Source: Bacteroidota bacterium
GTDB taxonomy: Bacteria > Bacteroidota > Ignavibacteria > Ignavibacteriales > Ignavibacteriaceae
Assembly: GCA_022573715.1 (NCBI GenBank)
Contig: JACZTL010000001.1
Location: 124,001-188,000 of the forward strand
Length of the DNA stretch: 64,000 nt
Direction: 5' to 3'
In this document: positions 1-9,025 of the stretch, one piece after another
How positions within the stretch are numbered: position 1 is the first letter of the stretch
Layout: the number at the start of each line of letters is the position of its first letter
Notes under the pieces: generated by a model
Seen by the model: only the letters and a program-made list of their open reading frames with translations
The model's database searches: none
What the model was told of the DNA's origin: nothing
Translations under genes and position numbers: made by a program

Positions 1-1200
1 TTCAGCAATACTAATTGCTTGTTTTGTTTTTCCGGGTCTTAGAAGATAAATTTCAAAACCAGAGGCTGAACTGGGTTTTCTCGGCGTTGCATTACCATGG
101 ATTGATATAAATAGATTTCCTCCCTGTTCGTTCGCAAATTTTCCTCTTTCATACAAATCAACAGCTTTATCAGATTTTCTTGTATAAACGACCTTTACAT
201 CTTTCATATTTTTTTCAAGGAGTTTCCCCAGCTTTAATGCAATAGCAAGATTAACGTCCTTTTCTTTTATCCCGTAAACCCCGTAAGTTCCGCCGTCAAT
301 TCCACCGTGTCCGGCATCTATTACAATTACATCAAAATTCCATTTCTGTTTATTTTTATCCACCTCTGTACTGGTTGTAAGTATTTTATTATGAAGTAAT
401 ATTAGAATATCATTCCCTTTGTTCGCATTTATTACATCGTTAGAGATATAATCATCTCCGACTTTAATAATTAATTCAGTATCCTCATTTATATTTCTTA
501 CAATGATGTCTTCAATAAAATTACTTGAATTGTTGTATTTAATATCTTCTGTTTTTGCATTGACATCTCTGAATATAATTCTTAATTCATCATTGTTAAA
601 AGTGCTGTTATAAGTTGTTATTTTTTGTTTGGATTTAATTCTAACAAGCGTACCGTTTGATTTATCACTTACACTGATTCCCGTTATTCCGTATTTATAT
701 CTTTTAATCGGAGGTTTTGTAACAATTATATTTTCAGGAATATTTGTTTTTTTACCGATTATAAGTTTATACTTGCCTCTAAGAACTAAATTTTTTGCCA
801 AGGATCTTTTCAACAAAGGAAGAATGTATTTTAGCGATACGAATATTTTATCCCTTATTATAAAAGAAGAGCTTGGCACTTGATGAATTTCTCTTCTTTT
901 TGTAATCTTAGATGTAAAAATAAAGAATGGATTTCCGGCAGTTATTTTTAATTTATAACCGGAAAATTTCAATTCTATTTTTTTAGTCTTTGAATTAAAA
1001 TATGTATTGATAGAAAGTGCTTTTGCAAAATCTACCACCGAGAAAAAAACATTATCCCCCTTTGTTACAGCCGGTATTGAGTAAACATCTTTCCCCGAAT
1101 AGATTCTCACTTCATCATATTGTGCATACACACTAATTAAAGATGAGAGTATAATTGCAGAAATTATGATGGTTGATATTTTCTTAAAATAATTTATCAT
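1..1200 (-). CDS. N-acetylmuramoyl-L-alanine amidase, Amidase_3 type (partial, C-terminus outside window)
   Basis: Zinc-dependent amidase that cleaves the bond between N-acetylmuramic acid and the stem peptide of peptidoglycan in the periplasm. Translation from the ATG at 1200 gives a signal peptide (residues 1-27, ending VYAQ). About 30-150 resembles the copper-amine-oxidase-N-like domain of envelope proteins, and about 160-260 is AMIN-like. The catalytic domain starts near 290: DAGHGG (295-300, zinc His298), KEKD (Glu313) and SIHGN (His368) supply the expected ligands. 400 open codons lie in the window and the gene runs off the left edge. The ATG overlaps the stop of the gene before it by one base (TAATG), so the two are translationally coupled. 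The family call is firm; the two N-terminal domain names are by resemblance only. Confidence 0.9.
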   Translation of the reverse strand, partial: MINYFKKISTIIISAIILSSLISVYAQYDEVRIYSGKDVYSIPAVTKGDNVFFSVVDFAKALSINTYFNSKTKKIELKFSGYKLKITAGNPFFIFTSKITKRREIHQVPSSSFIIRDKIFVSLKYILPLLKRSLAKNLVLRGKYKLIIGKKTNIPENIIVTKPPIKRYKYGITGISVSDKSNGTLVRIKSKQKITTYNSTFNNDELRIIFRDVNAKTEDIKYNNSSNFIEDIIVRNINEDTELIIKVGDDYISNDVINANKGNDILILLHNKILTTSTEVDKNKQKWNFDVIVIDAGHGGIDGGTYGVYGIKEKDVNLAIALKLGKLLEKNMKDVKVVYTRKSDKAVDLYERGKFANEQGGNLFISIHGNATPRKPSSASGFEIYLLRPGKTKQAISIAE

Positions 1201-1781
1201 TAAAATTTTGGAAAGGGTAAAATAAATCTTGTTTTGTTTTTATAATCTATAAAATCTTGTTTAAAATGTTTCTCCATCAAATTTTCTTCTAACTTAGCCC
1301 TTAAAACTAAAAGCGGAATTTGAATAATTGCTAACGGTAACAGTACATAACTGATTGTCGCAAATGCAGCACCTAAATCAATTACAATCTGTGAAAGATA
1401 TTGCGGATGTCTTATTACCCGATATAACCCTTGGTTAACAATTTTATGGGTCCTGAAAATTAAAACTTCCTGTGAATATTGTTCTCCTAAAGTTTTATAA
1501 GACCATATTTGAATCCAAGAAAAAAGAAGATATGCTAATAAAGCCACAATTCTTAAAACATTATATTCTGAGTTATATGATAAAGTGCCGACTTGAAAAA
1601 TCCCTATAATTAATACAATCAGTGTTAAAGTAGAAAGTGACAATGGCAGTTGCTGTAAATAGGATTGAGGTTTTTCTCTTGCTACTGATATTTTTGACTT
1701 TAACCCCTTTTTGGCACCGGATACATTTGCACCAAGCGTTGCAATAATATTCAGTCCGATAATAATATTTATTGGATCCAT
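1200..1781 (-). CDS. Isoprenylcysteine/phospholipid methyltransferase-like membrane protein
   Basis: 193-residue integral membrane protein with about five hydrophobic segments. The C-terminal half carries RHPQYL followed by an E-E-x-x-M-x-x-x-F-x-x-x-(F/Y)-x-x-Y pattern, which is the SAM-binding signature of the ICMT/PEMT superfamily (isoprenylcysteine carboxyl methyltransferases and phospholipid N-methyltransferases). The substrate cannot be read from sequence; bacterial members act on various lipids or are uncharacterised. It sits between a Trm112-like protein and the amidase, 4 bp after the former and overlapping the latter by one base, so it is likely co-transcribed with both. Confidence 0.75.
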   Translation of the reverse strand: MDPINIIIGLNIIATLGANVSGAKKGLKSKISVAREKPQSYLQQLPLSLSTLTLIVLIIGIFQVGTLSYNSEYNVLRIVALLAYLLFSWIQIWSYKTLGEQYSQEVLIFRTHKIVNQGLYRVIRHPQYLSQIVIDLGAAFATISYVLLPLAIIQIPLLVLRAKLEENLMEKHFKQDFIDYKNKTRFILPFPKF

Positions 1782-1785
1782 AAAT

Positions 1786-2001
1786 TTAATCTGTAGGTTT
1801 ACCGTGTTCCTTCATTATTCTTCCCCATTCTTCCAAACTTAATTGCTCTGATTCTTCTATCAACATAATGGGAATATCTTCTTCGATTCTATAACGCCGG
1901 CGAGTTTTTTTATCAACAGAAACAAGTGTGTTACCGTCAAGAACTAAATCGGCTTTCGTTTCGGGGCAACACAAAATTTCTAAGAGGTCTTTGCTAATCA
2001 T
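1786..2001 (-). CDS. Trm112 family small protein
   Basis: 71 residues beginning with the family hallmark LLEILCCP, then a short beta-rich region with the DIPIMLIEE segment typical of bacterial Trm112-like (UPF0434/YcaR) proteins. Eukaryotic and archaeal Trm112 is a zinc-binding activator of SAM methyltransferases. Bacterial homologues are small proteins whose partners are mostly unknown. Only the CC pair of the possible zinc ligands is evident, so metal binding is doubtful. The next gene downstream, 4 bp away, is a methyltransferase-like membrane protein; a functional link is suggestive but unproven. Confidence 0.8.
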   Translation of the reverse strand: MISKDLLEILCCPETKADLVLDGNTLVSVDKKTRRRYRIEEDIPIMLIEESEQLSLEEWGRIMKEHGKPTD

Positions 2002-2051
2002 ATTTACCTAACTAATTAATAAGTTAGTCTAAATATATAAAAAATGAACAA

Positions 2052-2615
2052 CTATTTTAAATTATATCTAAAGCAGCTTATTACGTGGTCGTTTACTATT
2101 CCCACTGCTTGCATAAATGCATAACAAATAGTTGTCCCTACAAATTTAAATCCTCTATTTTTTAGGTCTTTGCTTATTTTGTCCGATAATGTTGTTGAAG
2201 CAGGTAATTCATTTAGATTTTTGTATTTATTTTTAATGGATTTTCTGTTTACAAAACCCCAGATGTAATTATCAAATGAACCGAATTCTTTTTGAATTTC
2301 TAAAAAGACTGTTGCATTTGTAATTGCAGCATTAATCTTTAGCCTGTTCCTTACAATTCCCGAGTCGGATAATAATTTATTAATTTTAACAGATTTATAT
2401 TCGGCAACTTTTTTGGGTTCAAAATTATCGAATGCTTTTTTGTAGTTTTCTCTTTTCTTTAAAATTGTTATCCAGCTTAATCCAGCTTGAGCTCCTTCAA
2501 GAATGAGCATTTCAAAAAGTTTTCTTTCATCGTGTACGGGCACTCCCCATTCTTTATCGTGATAATTAATATACAATAGATCTGAACCTGCCCATTCGCA
2601 GCGAATTTTATTCAC
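2052..2615 (-). CDS. tag: DNA-3-methyladenine glycosylase I
   Basis: 187 residues, full length for TagI, which excises 3-methyladenine from alkylated DNA. The zinc-snap residues of the family are visible: Cys6 in the IRCEWAG start, the His in the YHDKEWG block, and the C-terminal DHVISC supplying the last His and Cys. The core block EGAQAGLSWITIL, containing the base-pocket Glu and Trp, is intact. The start follows 310 bp of non-coding sequence. Two other alkylation-repair enzymes occur in the window (an MPG-type glycosylase and Ogt), but none are adjacent. Confidence 0.95.
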   Translation of the reverse strand: MNKIRCEWAGSDLLYINYHDKEWGVPVHDERKLFEMLILEGAQAGLSWITILKKRENYKKAFDNFEPKKVAEYKSVKINKLLSDSGIVRNRLKINAAITNATVFLEIQKEFGSFDNYIWGFVNRKSIKNKYKNLNELPASTTLSDKISKDLKNRGFKFVGTTICYAFMQAVGIVNDHVISCFRYNLK

Positions 2616-2651
2616 GTATAATTTCTTTTCTTTGTGTTAATAGAATATAAA

Positions 2652-2771
2652 TTATAAGACCTTCAAAGTTTTTAAACCAATTGCCCAAGCCGTTTCAAAA
2701 AGACCTGCAATAAATAAAACCAACCAAAATATATAAAACCTTTTATTAATATTTCTCGTTAAAAATACAAA
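2652..2771 (-). pseudogene. Relic of an SMR-family (SugE/EmrE-like) transporter N-terminus
   Basis: Reading the minus strand in one frame gives an approximately 38-codon open stretch without a start codon. It ends FWLVLFIAGLFETAWAIGLK and then TLKVL-stop. This matches the first transmembrane helix of small multidrug resistance proteins of the SugE type, including the membrane-embedded Glu that couples proton exchange. Helices 2-4 are missing and nothing recognisable follows. The upstream edge runs into the hairpin repeat at 2776-2805. I read this as a decayed gene fragment, not a functional peptide. Confidence 0.6.
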
Positions 2772-2775
2772 GATT

Positions 2776-2805
2776 TGTAGAGCGAATCAGGAGATTCGCT
2801 CTACA
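2776..2805. repeat. Perfect 13-bp inverted repeat, short copy of an interspersed palindromic element
   Basis: TGTAGAGCGAATC (2776-2788), a 4-base loop AGGA, then the exact complement (2793-2805). The same ends, TGTAGAGCGAA and TTCGCTTTACA, bound a 76-bp copy at 10554-10629, so this is a dispersed element and not a gene-specific terminator. It lies between tag and the GH113-like gene, next to the SMR relic, in the 310-bp gap that has no intact gene. Confidence 0.75.
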
Positions 2806-2927
2806 TTTGATTAATAAATTATTTCAATTAAAATGGTAAAATACAGAACCGATAATCCTTGAATTAAATAATTATAATTGAGCTTACTCTAAAAAGATAA
2901 TTATTGAGAAAAAGAGAGAAAAATAAT

Positions 2928-5237
2928 TTAATTCCATTTAATTGAATACCATTGTTTCAAAACGTCTTCTGCGGGTTTATTATGCGGAGTGTAAAGATCG
3001 TTTTGCGGGTCCCCACCGTCAGAAAGATAACTCGGCCATTTCCACCAGTACATACCTACCAACCACTTTTTACCGTATGCGGTTTTTAATACAGCTCTGT
3101 AGCTTCTTGCCTGGTTTTGGAGATTAATACTTTTTCTTGTTTCTTTTTCGTGGGAAGTCATCCACGGATATTGAGAACTTCTGAATCCGACTTCCGTAAA
3201 TATTACCGGTTTATTAAATTTTTTTTGAACCTCAGTAATTTTAGCAATAATTCTATTTGCACCGTCAAATAATTCTTTATCTGAGGGATTTTCTTTTTTG
3301 CTTAGAGGATAGTATTCGCTAATACCTATATAGTCTAATTTGTCCCAAAACTTTATTTTTTCAAATTCTTCACCCCAGTTCGCTCCGTAAGTCAACTTAC
3401 CGCTATAAATACCTCTTATTTTATTTATCAACTCCAACCACTGATCGTTATGAGTAATTGTGGTTTTAACCAGTTCATTGCCGATACAAAGTATAGGAAT
3501 TTTGTACATCTCGGCAATAACTGCATAGTGCATTATCCATTTTTTATAATTATCAAAAAATAATTCCCAGTCTTTTTCATTCTGCATTTCAATATCCCCG
3601 GGCCATCCGCGGCCAATATAAATATGAGGCTTCAACATCAAGTTAAGATTTAATTCTCTTGAAATATGTTCAAGATAAATTATTGTCTCATCATTTTCAC
3701 TAAATGCACTCCTCCAAAATCTTAAAGGTGAAGGTTTTTTCGAATTTCTTATTGAAGTAAAAGGAATAATTGAAATTGAATTTACCCCAAGTTCAAGGGC
3801 TTTCTTTAATGATTCGTATGACGATTTAGAAAGATAGCCGTTGTGAATTCGGTAGCCTTCGTGTGCATAACTTAATCCTTTTTGAAAACCGGAAATAGGC
3901 TCAGGAAAATTGTCTTTATCACGTTTAATTTGCTCAGTATATTTTTTACTCAAACTCTTTAAATAATTTTCCCATCCTTTATTTAATTTTTCTACAATTC
4001 TACTGCTTATTTTCTTTTTGGATTTAAACAACGATATGAGTTTATCTTTACCGTATTTTTCTATATAAAACTGAATAAAAGTTGCAGATAAAGGATTGGA
4101 AATAAAATTTGAATTGTATGAATACATTTTGTTATCTAGTAATTCCTTAAGGCTAGGCAAATTATTTGACAAATAAATTTTGCTTGCCCAATATTCAAAA
4201 CCTTTCCCTCTCCAATTTTGTGAGAAGTATGTTGATAAACCGTCACTTAAAAATTTATACTTTGATTCACCATAATTTTTTTCAATTAATAACCCTGCAA
4301 TATCTGAAAAGTCATCGCCTTTTATCCAATCATTTTTAATAACATTTACTGAATTTTTTTCAATGTCATAATTTGAAAGATCTGTGTTTTGAATTATCAA
4401 CCCCTTCTGTTCAAAGCTGTCGAAGATATGATAGTTAAAAGGTGACCCAATGAATTTATTACCAAAAAAATTTTCCAAGTTTTTAATTTTGTTTTTAAGT
4501 TCGGTGTTGATTGATTGAACAGAAGACGCCTTAAATGAATTTGAATGTGAAATAATGTTTCCAAAATCAAAAGGGAAACTTTTTCTTGATTTACCGAAAT
4601 CCCAATATTTGTTTTTATCTATATGCCAATTGTTGCTCTTATCTATCTTAAATTCACCGATTACAAAATTCTCTCCATCTCGTTTAATTTGAATTCCTGA
4701 GAGATACCTAAGCCGGATGTTTTTTAAAACATATTCATCATCGTTACCAATTACAAAAAAAGAAATCTTTTTATCATTGAAGGGATTTTTATAAGCAAAA
4801 ATTCCCATATCATTTGGATTATTAAATTTATACCCCGCATAATCAAATCCATTATTGTATATATTAATTGGTAGTTTATCTTTTATTCTTCCGAATAATT
4901 CATTTGATTTAGGAGTACCTACAATTAGTAATACTTTGTTTTTCAATAACGTGTCTGAAACTGATGTATCCGCGACAATATCCATTTTAATTTCTCTAAA
5001 AAACAAACGTAAATTTTTTAATTTATCTATATATTTTTTCTGAATTTTATATGAATTGTTTGTTGGATAAATAATTACGACCCCATTGTTAAACATATCA
5101 ACATAAAGTTCTCTGAATTTTGTCTCATCAGAACTTTTCTTTTTTAGATTTTCTGAATTATCAACTACCGATAAGAACAAAAAAGAAACCGCAGTTATAA
5201 AAACTATAGAGAAACTATATATTATGGATTTTTTCAT
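2928..5237 (-). CDS. Secreted/anchored protein: degenerate gluzincin-like region fused to a GH113-like glycosidase domain
   Basis: 769 residues. Residues 1-25 form a signal peptide or membrane anchor. Residues 40-200 are an unrecognised alpha/beta region. Residues 230-435 look like a peptidase-MA domain, but the expected HExxH is replaced by DIAGLLIEKNYG (312-323) and the downstream Glu motif reads FLSDGLSTYF (329-338), so zinc peptidase activity is unlikely. Residues 450-769 resemble a GH113-type TIM barrel (the mannanase family): KPHI (536-539), GNEL with putative acid/base Glu588, and TEVG with putative nucleophile Glu682. The product probably acts on a glycan at the cell surface or in the periplasm. 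The substrate is unknown. The gene stands alone, with non-coding DNA on both sides. Confidence 0.65.
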   Translation of the reverse strand: MKKSIIYSFSIVFITAVSFLFLSVVDNSENLKKKSSDETKFRELYVDMFNNGVVIIYPTNNSYKIQKKYIDKLKNLRLFFREIKMDIVADTSVSDTLLKNKVLLIVGTPKSNELFGRIKDKLPINIYNNGFDYAGYKFNNPNDMGIFAYKNPFNDKKISFFVIGNDDEYVLKNIRLRYLSGIQIKRDGENFVIGEFKIDKSNNWHIDKNKYWDFGKSRKSFPFDFGNIISHSNSFKASSVQSINTELKNKIKNLENFFGNKFIGSPFNYHIFDSFEQKGLIIQNTDLSNYDIEKNSVNVIKNDWIKGDDFSDIAGLLIEKNYGESKYKFLSDGLSTYFSQNWRGKGFEYWASKIYLSNNLPSLKELLDNKMYSYNSNFISNPLSATFIQFYIEKYGKDKLISLFKSKKKISSRIVEKLNKGWENYLKSLSKKYTEQIKRDKDNFPEPISGFQKGLSYAHEGYRIHNGYLSKSSYESLKKALELGVNSISIIPFTSIRNSKKPSPLRFWRSAFSENDETIIYLEHISRELNLNLMLKPHIYIGRGWPGDIEMQNEKDWELFFDNYKKWIMHYAVIAEMYKIPILCIGNELVKTTITHNDQWLELINKIRGIYSGKLTYGANWGEEFEKIKFWDKLDYIGISEYYPLSKKENPSDKELFDGANRIIAKITEVQKKFNKPVIFTEVGFRSSQYPWMTSHEKETRKSINLQNQARSYRAVLKTAYGKKWLVGMYWWKWPSYLSDGGDPQNDLYTPHNKPAEDVLKQWYSIKWN

Positions 5238-5421
5238 TTTTAATTAATTATAAGATTTACTAGTAAAAATTATTTCAAAATAGGCTATTTGTTTGTCCTT
5301 AATAAGACAAATTATTATAAACAGTTGTAATGCTTTGAAAAGACTTTTAATTCGAATTATTATTAAAATTTTATTGACAGTGTGAATAAAAGTAATGAAA
5401 AAAGTTAAAATTAAATGTAAT

Positions 5422-8199
5422 TTAATTAAGATAAGCTTTTAAATACTTTCCTGTTAATGATTTATCGTTTGCAACAATTTCTTCGGGAGTACCCACAGCA
5501 ACTATTTCACCGCCCTTTTCTCCGGCTTCGGGGCCAAGATCAATTATATAATCAGCACATTTTATTACATCTAAATTATGTTCGATAATTAAGACAGAGT
5601 TTCCCCTTTCAATCAACAAATTGAAGCAAGTAAGAAGTTTGTCTATATCGTAAAAATGAAGTCCGGTTGTTGGTTCATCGAATAAAAAAAGCGTGTGTTT
5701 CCTTTCCCTTTGTTTTGATAAATGTGAGGCTAGTTTAACTCTTTGTGCTTCTCCCCCGGAAAGTGTGTTAGACGGCTGCCCGAGTTTAATATAACCCAAG
5801 CCGACGTCGTCAAGCAATTTAATGTATCTTAATATTTTTGGTTCGTCTTCAAAGAATTTTACAGCTTCATTCACAGTCATATTAAGTACATCAACAAGAT
5901 TTTTGTCTTTATAAGTGATTTCCCTAATTTCTTTTTTGAATCTTGTTCCCCCACATTCTTCGCAGGTTAAATATAAATCCGCGAGAAACTGCATTTCAAC
6001 TTTTATAAATCCGTCGCCGGTACAAGTTTCACATCTGCCCCCCGGAACATTGAATGAAAAATACCCGGGTTTATATCCTCTTGTTCTTGCCTGATGTGTG
6101 TGGGCAAATAAATCCCTAATATGTTCAAATGCTTTAATATAACTTATCGGATTAGAACGGGGAGATTTGCCGATGGGTGATTGGTTAACTATTTCAACTT
6201 CGTCCAAGTAATGTGCACCTTCAATTTTATCATAAGCGCCTGTATTTGTGCGAGGCATACCCAATACTTTACTCAACCCGTTGTACAGAATATCATAAAC
6301 AAGTGTGCTTTTACCGGAGCCGCTTACTCCGGTAATTACAACAAACTTATTTAGAGGAATGCTTACATCTAGATTTTTAAGATTGTTTTCCCGTGCACCA
6401 TATATTTTTATTTCTTTTGTCTGATTTATATTTCTCGTTTGGGGAACAGGAATATTCATTTTACCCGAAAGATATTTACCTGTAAGAGAGTTCTTATCTT
6501 TTAAAATATCTTTATAAGTACCCATTGAAACAATTTCACCACCGAATTCTCCGGCTTTTGGACCCATATCAATAATTAAGTCCGCTTCTTTAATCATCTC
6601 AGGTTCGTGTTCAACCACAAGCACTGTGTTTCCAATATCTCGTAAATTTTTAAGAATTTTTATCAGCCTTGAATTGTCTCTCGGATGAAGACCAATACTC
6701 GGTTCATCCAAAACATATAGCGTGCCGACAAGTGAAGAGCCTAACGATGTTGCCAAATTTATTCTTTGAGTTTCACCACCTGATAAAGTACTGCTTAGTC
6801 TGTCAAGTGTTAAATATCCAATACCGACATTGTTTAAGAATGTTAGACGTTTTATAATTTCTTGTAATATTCTATTTCCGATTTTCAAATCATATTCTGA
6901 TAATTTCAGTCTGTTAAAATACTTTAATGATTTTTCAATAGGCAGTTGAACAATTTCATAAATGGACTTTCCACCTACCTTTACTTGCAAAGTTTCTCTT
7001 CTTAATCTCGAACCTTTGCACGCTGAACAAAGTGTATAGCCCCTATATCTACTAAGTAAAACACGAATGTGCATTTTGTAAGATTTTCGTTCAAGTTTTT
7101 CAAAAAATTTATCAATCCCTTTGTAACTGCCGAACCCTCTTCTAATTAAACTTACCTGGTCATCTTTTAATTCATTGAACGGTTTATTTAAAGGTATATT
7201 ATATTCTTTTACATTTTGTATTAAAGTCCTTAGATGTATACCGAATTTTTCAGACCTGAATGGTGCGATAGCTCCTTCCGAAATACTTAGCTCGGGTTTA
7301 GGAATAACAAGATTCATATCAATGCCTATGACCTTGCTAAATCCCTGACAGACAGGGCACGCCCCGAAAGGATTATTAAATGAAAAAAATCTGGGTTCAG
7401 GTTCTTCGTATCTTATTCCACAGCACTCATAAAATTTGTTAAAATTTTGTTCTTCGTTTGAAGCAGCATTTATAATAATTAGCCTGTTTTCACCTTCTTT
7501 AAAAGTAACTTCAATCGAATCAAATAATTTTTCTCTCATCCCATCTTTTGTAATTTTGAAACGATCGATTATAACTCTTAGATTAGCTTTTTTCTTTGGT
7601 ATAGAATATTCCCTGTTAAGATCAATTATTTTACCTTTGTTAAATATTCTAAAGAAGCCTCTTTTTTTAAGAAGTTCCAACTCTTCTTTAACAGTTCTTC
7701 CTTCGTGCTCTCTTAAGGGGAAAGTAAGAAAATATTTTTCTCCCTCTTCCCTGTCATTAAGCCACTTAATTACGGTTGAAGTTGTGTCCTTTTTAACTTC
7801 GTTTTCGCATTGGAAACAAATTGTTTTACCAACACGTGCAAATAGAAGACGGAGATAATCGTACACTTCAGTACTAGTTCCAACGGTTGAACGAGAATTT
7901 TTAATCCTTTTTTTTTGTTCAATTGCAACGGCAGGACTAATTCCCTGAATGTAATCCACATCCGGTTTATTTATCCTTTCAAGAAATTGGCGGGCATATG
8001 ATGATAGACTTTCAACATAACGGCGTTGACCTTCGGCATAAATCGTATTGAATACAAGCGAGGATTTACCGCTTCCGCTAACACCAGTAAAAACAACCAG
8101 TTTGTTCCTTGGTATTTCGAAGGATAGATTTTTCAGGTTATGCTCTCTGGCACCTTTAACAACAATCTTTTTATTGTTATTTATTTTTTTTGTCTTCAT
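5422..8199 (-). CDS. uvrA: Excinuclease ABC subunit A
   Basis: 925 residues, normal length. UvrA is the dimeric ATPase that finds bulky DNA lesions and hands them to UvrB in nucleotide excision repair. Both ABC modules are complete: Walker A GVSGSGKSSLV near residue 38 and GVSGSGKSTLV in the second half, signature motifs LSGGETQR and LSGGEAQR, and Walker B regions VLDEP and LFDEP. Zinc-binding cysteine clusters (CPVC with CSAC; CETC with CEEC) are present. The block RRYVESLSSYARQFLER is diagnostic. It is transcribed alone, away from the TRAP remnant upstream. Confidence 0.97.
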   Translation of the reverse strand: MKTKKINNNKKIVVKGAREHNLKNLSFEIPRNKLVVFTGVSGSGKSSLVFNTIYAEGQRRYVESLSSYARQFLERINKPDVDYIQGISPAVAIEQKKRIKNSRSTVGTSTEVYDYLRLLFARVGKTICFQCENEVKKDTTSTVIKWLNDREEGEKYFLTFPLREHEGRTVKEELELLKKRGFFRIFNKGKIIDLNREYSIPKKKANLRVIIDRFKITKDGMREKLFDSIEVTFKEGENRLIIINAASNEEQNFNKFYECCGIRYEEPEPRFFSFNNPFGACPVCQGFSKVIGIDMNLVIPKPELSISEGAIAPFRSEKFGIHLRTLIQNVKEYNIPLNKPFNELKDDQVSLIRRGFGSYKGIDKFFEKLERKSYKMHIRVLLSRYRGYTLCSACKGSRLRRETLQVKVGGKSIYEIVQLPIEKSLKYFNRLKLSEYDLKIGNRILQEIIKRLTFLNNVGIGYLTLDRLSSTLSGGETQRINLATSLGSSLVGTLYVLDEPSIGLHPRDNSRLIKILKNLRDIGNTVLVVEHEPEMIKEADLIIDMGPKAGEFGGEIVSMGTYKDILKDKNSLTGKYLSGKMNIPVPQTRNINQTKEIKIYGARENNLKNLDVSIPLNKFVVITGVSGSGKSTLVYDILYNGLSKVLGMPRTNTGAYDKIEGAHYLDEVEIVNQSPIGKSPRSNPISYIKAFEHIRDLFAHTHQARTRGYKPGYFSFNVPGGRCETCTGDGFIKVEMQFLADLYLTCEECGGTRFKKEIREITYKDKNLVDVLNMTVNEAVKFFEDEPKILRYIKLLDDVGLGYIKLGQPSNTLSGGEAQRVKLASHLSKQRERKHTLFLFDEPTTGLHFYDIDKLLTCFNLLIERGNSVLIIEHNLDVIKCADYIIDLGPEAGEKGGEIVAVGTPEEIVANDKSLTGKYLKAYLN

Positions 8200-8388
8200 A
8201 GAAATTACAAATAGGTAAGTAATAAATTTACAAAATATTTTTTAAATGAATGTAATCCGAATGTATAAATTTTGTAAATGATTTTTTAAAACGATTTAAT
8301 CGTGATATTTGTTTTTTTATATATCTTTATTAAGACTTGTATTTGTATTTTCTTAATGAATTATTGTAAATGATTAAAGGGAGTAAAA

Positions 8389-8481
8389 ATGAAAATGATC
8401 AACAGAAAAAAATTTTTAAAAGCCGCTGCAATTTCAACTGCTGCTATAAGCAGCGGAAAGCAAAAATATAATTGCAAATAA
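8389..8481 (+). pseudogene. N-terminal stump of a TRAP-transporter substrate-binding protein (dctP-like)
   Basis: A ribosome site (AAAGGGAG) precedes an ATG at 8389 that opens MKMINRKKFLKAAAISTAAIS, a Tat-like export signal typical of DctP-family solute receptors. After residue 22 the frame runs straight into the opposite strand of the dctQ fragment and stops at 8481. Only about 22 codons are genuine. Together with the dctQ stump facing it, this records a deletion or inversion that removed the body of a TRAP operon. The identification rests on the signal-peptide style plus the dctQ neighbour. Confidence 0.5.
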
Positions 8482-8649
8482 ATGCCATTCAAATTCTTGA
8501 AATCCGACACTGCTTTCCTTTAGAAAATAACGAACAAATACATCGTAACATACTACAAGAGTAAGTAAAGCAGTGAGCCAAGATACCCAATTGCCTATTT
8601 TTTCATTCAGATTATCTACAAATTTTATATATGCAGTAATAAACTTCAT
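8434..8649 (-). pseudogene. Truncated TRAP transporter small permease subunit (dctQ-like)
   Basis: 71 codons. The sequence matches the start of DctQ subunits: an N-terminal amphipathic stretch, first membrane helix, CYDVFVRYFL, FEWHLFAIIFLLSAAY. It then ends SSS-stop instead of continuing into the remaining helices. A normal DctQ has about 160-180 residues. It starts 11 bp after yraN and so was probably the next gene of the rnhB-yraN operon. The break falls at GCTGCTATAAGCAGC, a palindrome shared with the facing dctP stump. No large permease (dctM) is present nearby. Confidence 0.7.
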
Positions 8650-8660
8650 TTACTCAATAC

Positions 8661-9023
8661 TTAGAATGCATTAATATAATGTTTAATTTCAGGTTTTTCT
8701 TTTGGTTGAAATAATATTGTAACAACATCAAATCTGCAATCAATATCGTCAATTTGTTTATCGTAAAGATATGAATCCGCAATTTTTCTTAATTGTCCCA
8801 TTTTGCTTTTGGTCAACGCATAAACAGGATCACCGAAATTCAAATTTGTTCTTGATTTCACCTCAACAAAAACCAAATTGTTATTTTCATTATCCAAGCA
8901 AATTATATCAATTTCCCCTTTACCGTAGCGATAATTTTTTTTAATAATTTTATAATTTTTTTTCAATAAATATTTTGCCGCTAATTCTTCTCCCTTATTT
9001 CCTATTTTTTTTTTGTCAGACAT
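8661..9023 (-). CDS. yraN: YraN family (UPF0102) endonuclease-like protein
   Basis: 120 residues with the restriction-endonuclease-like fold signature of UPF0102: GNKGEELAAKYL at the N-terminus, GEIDIIC supplying the acidic metal ligand, and LVFVEVKSRT with the E-x-K of the PD-(D/E)XK core. The biochemical role in bacteria is not settled. It follows rnhB with a 2-bp gap, an arrangement common in bacteria. The full catalytic set is present, so it is probably active. Confidence 0.92.
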   Translation of the reverse strand: MSDKKKIGNKGEELAAKYLLKKNYKIIKKNYRYGKGEIDIICLDNENNNLVFVEVKSRTNLNFGDPVYALTKSKMGQLRKIADSYLYDKQIDDIDCRFDVVTILFQPKEKPEIKHYINAF

Positions 9024-9025
9024 AC

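Noticed and set aside
629-883. 84-codon open frame on the plus strand
   Set aside because: It lies wholly inside the amidase gene on the other strand, which has the complete domain signature; the plus-strand frame has no family features.
7436-7858. 140-codon open frame on the plus strand
   Set aside because: Antisense to uvrA, whose frame is fully conserved; an artefact of low G+C and codon bias.
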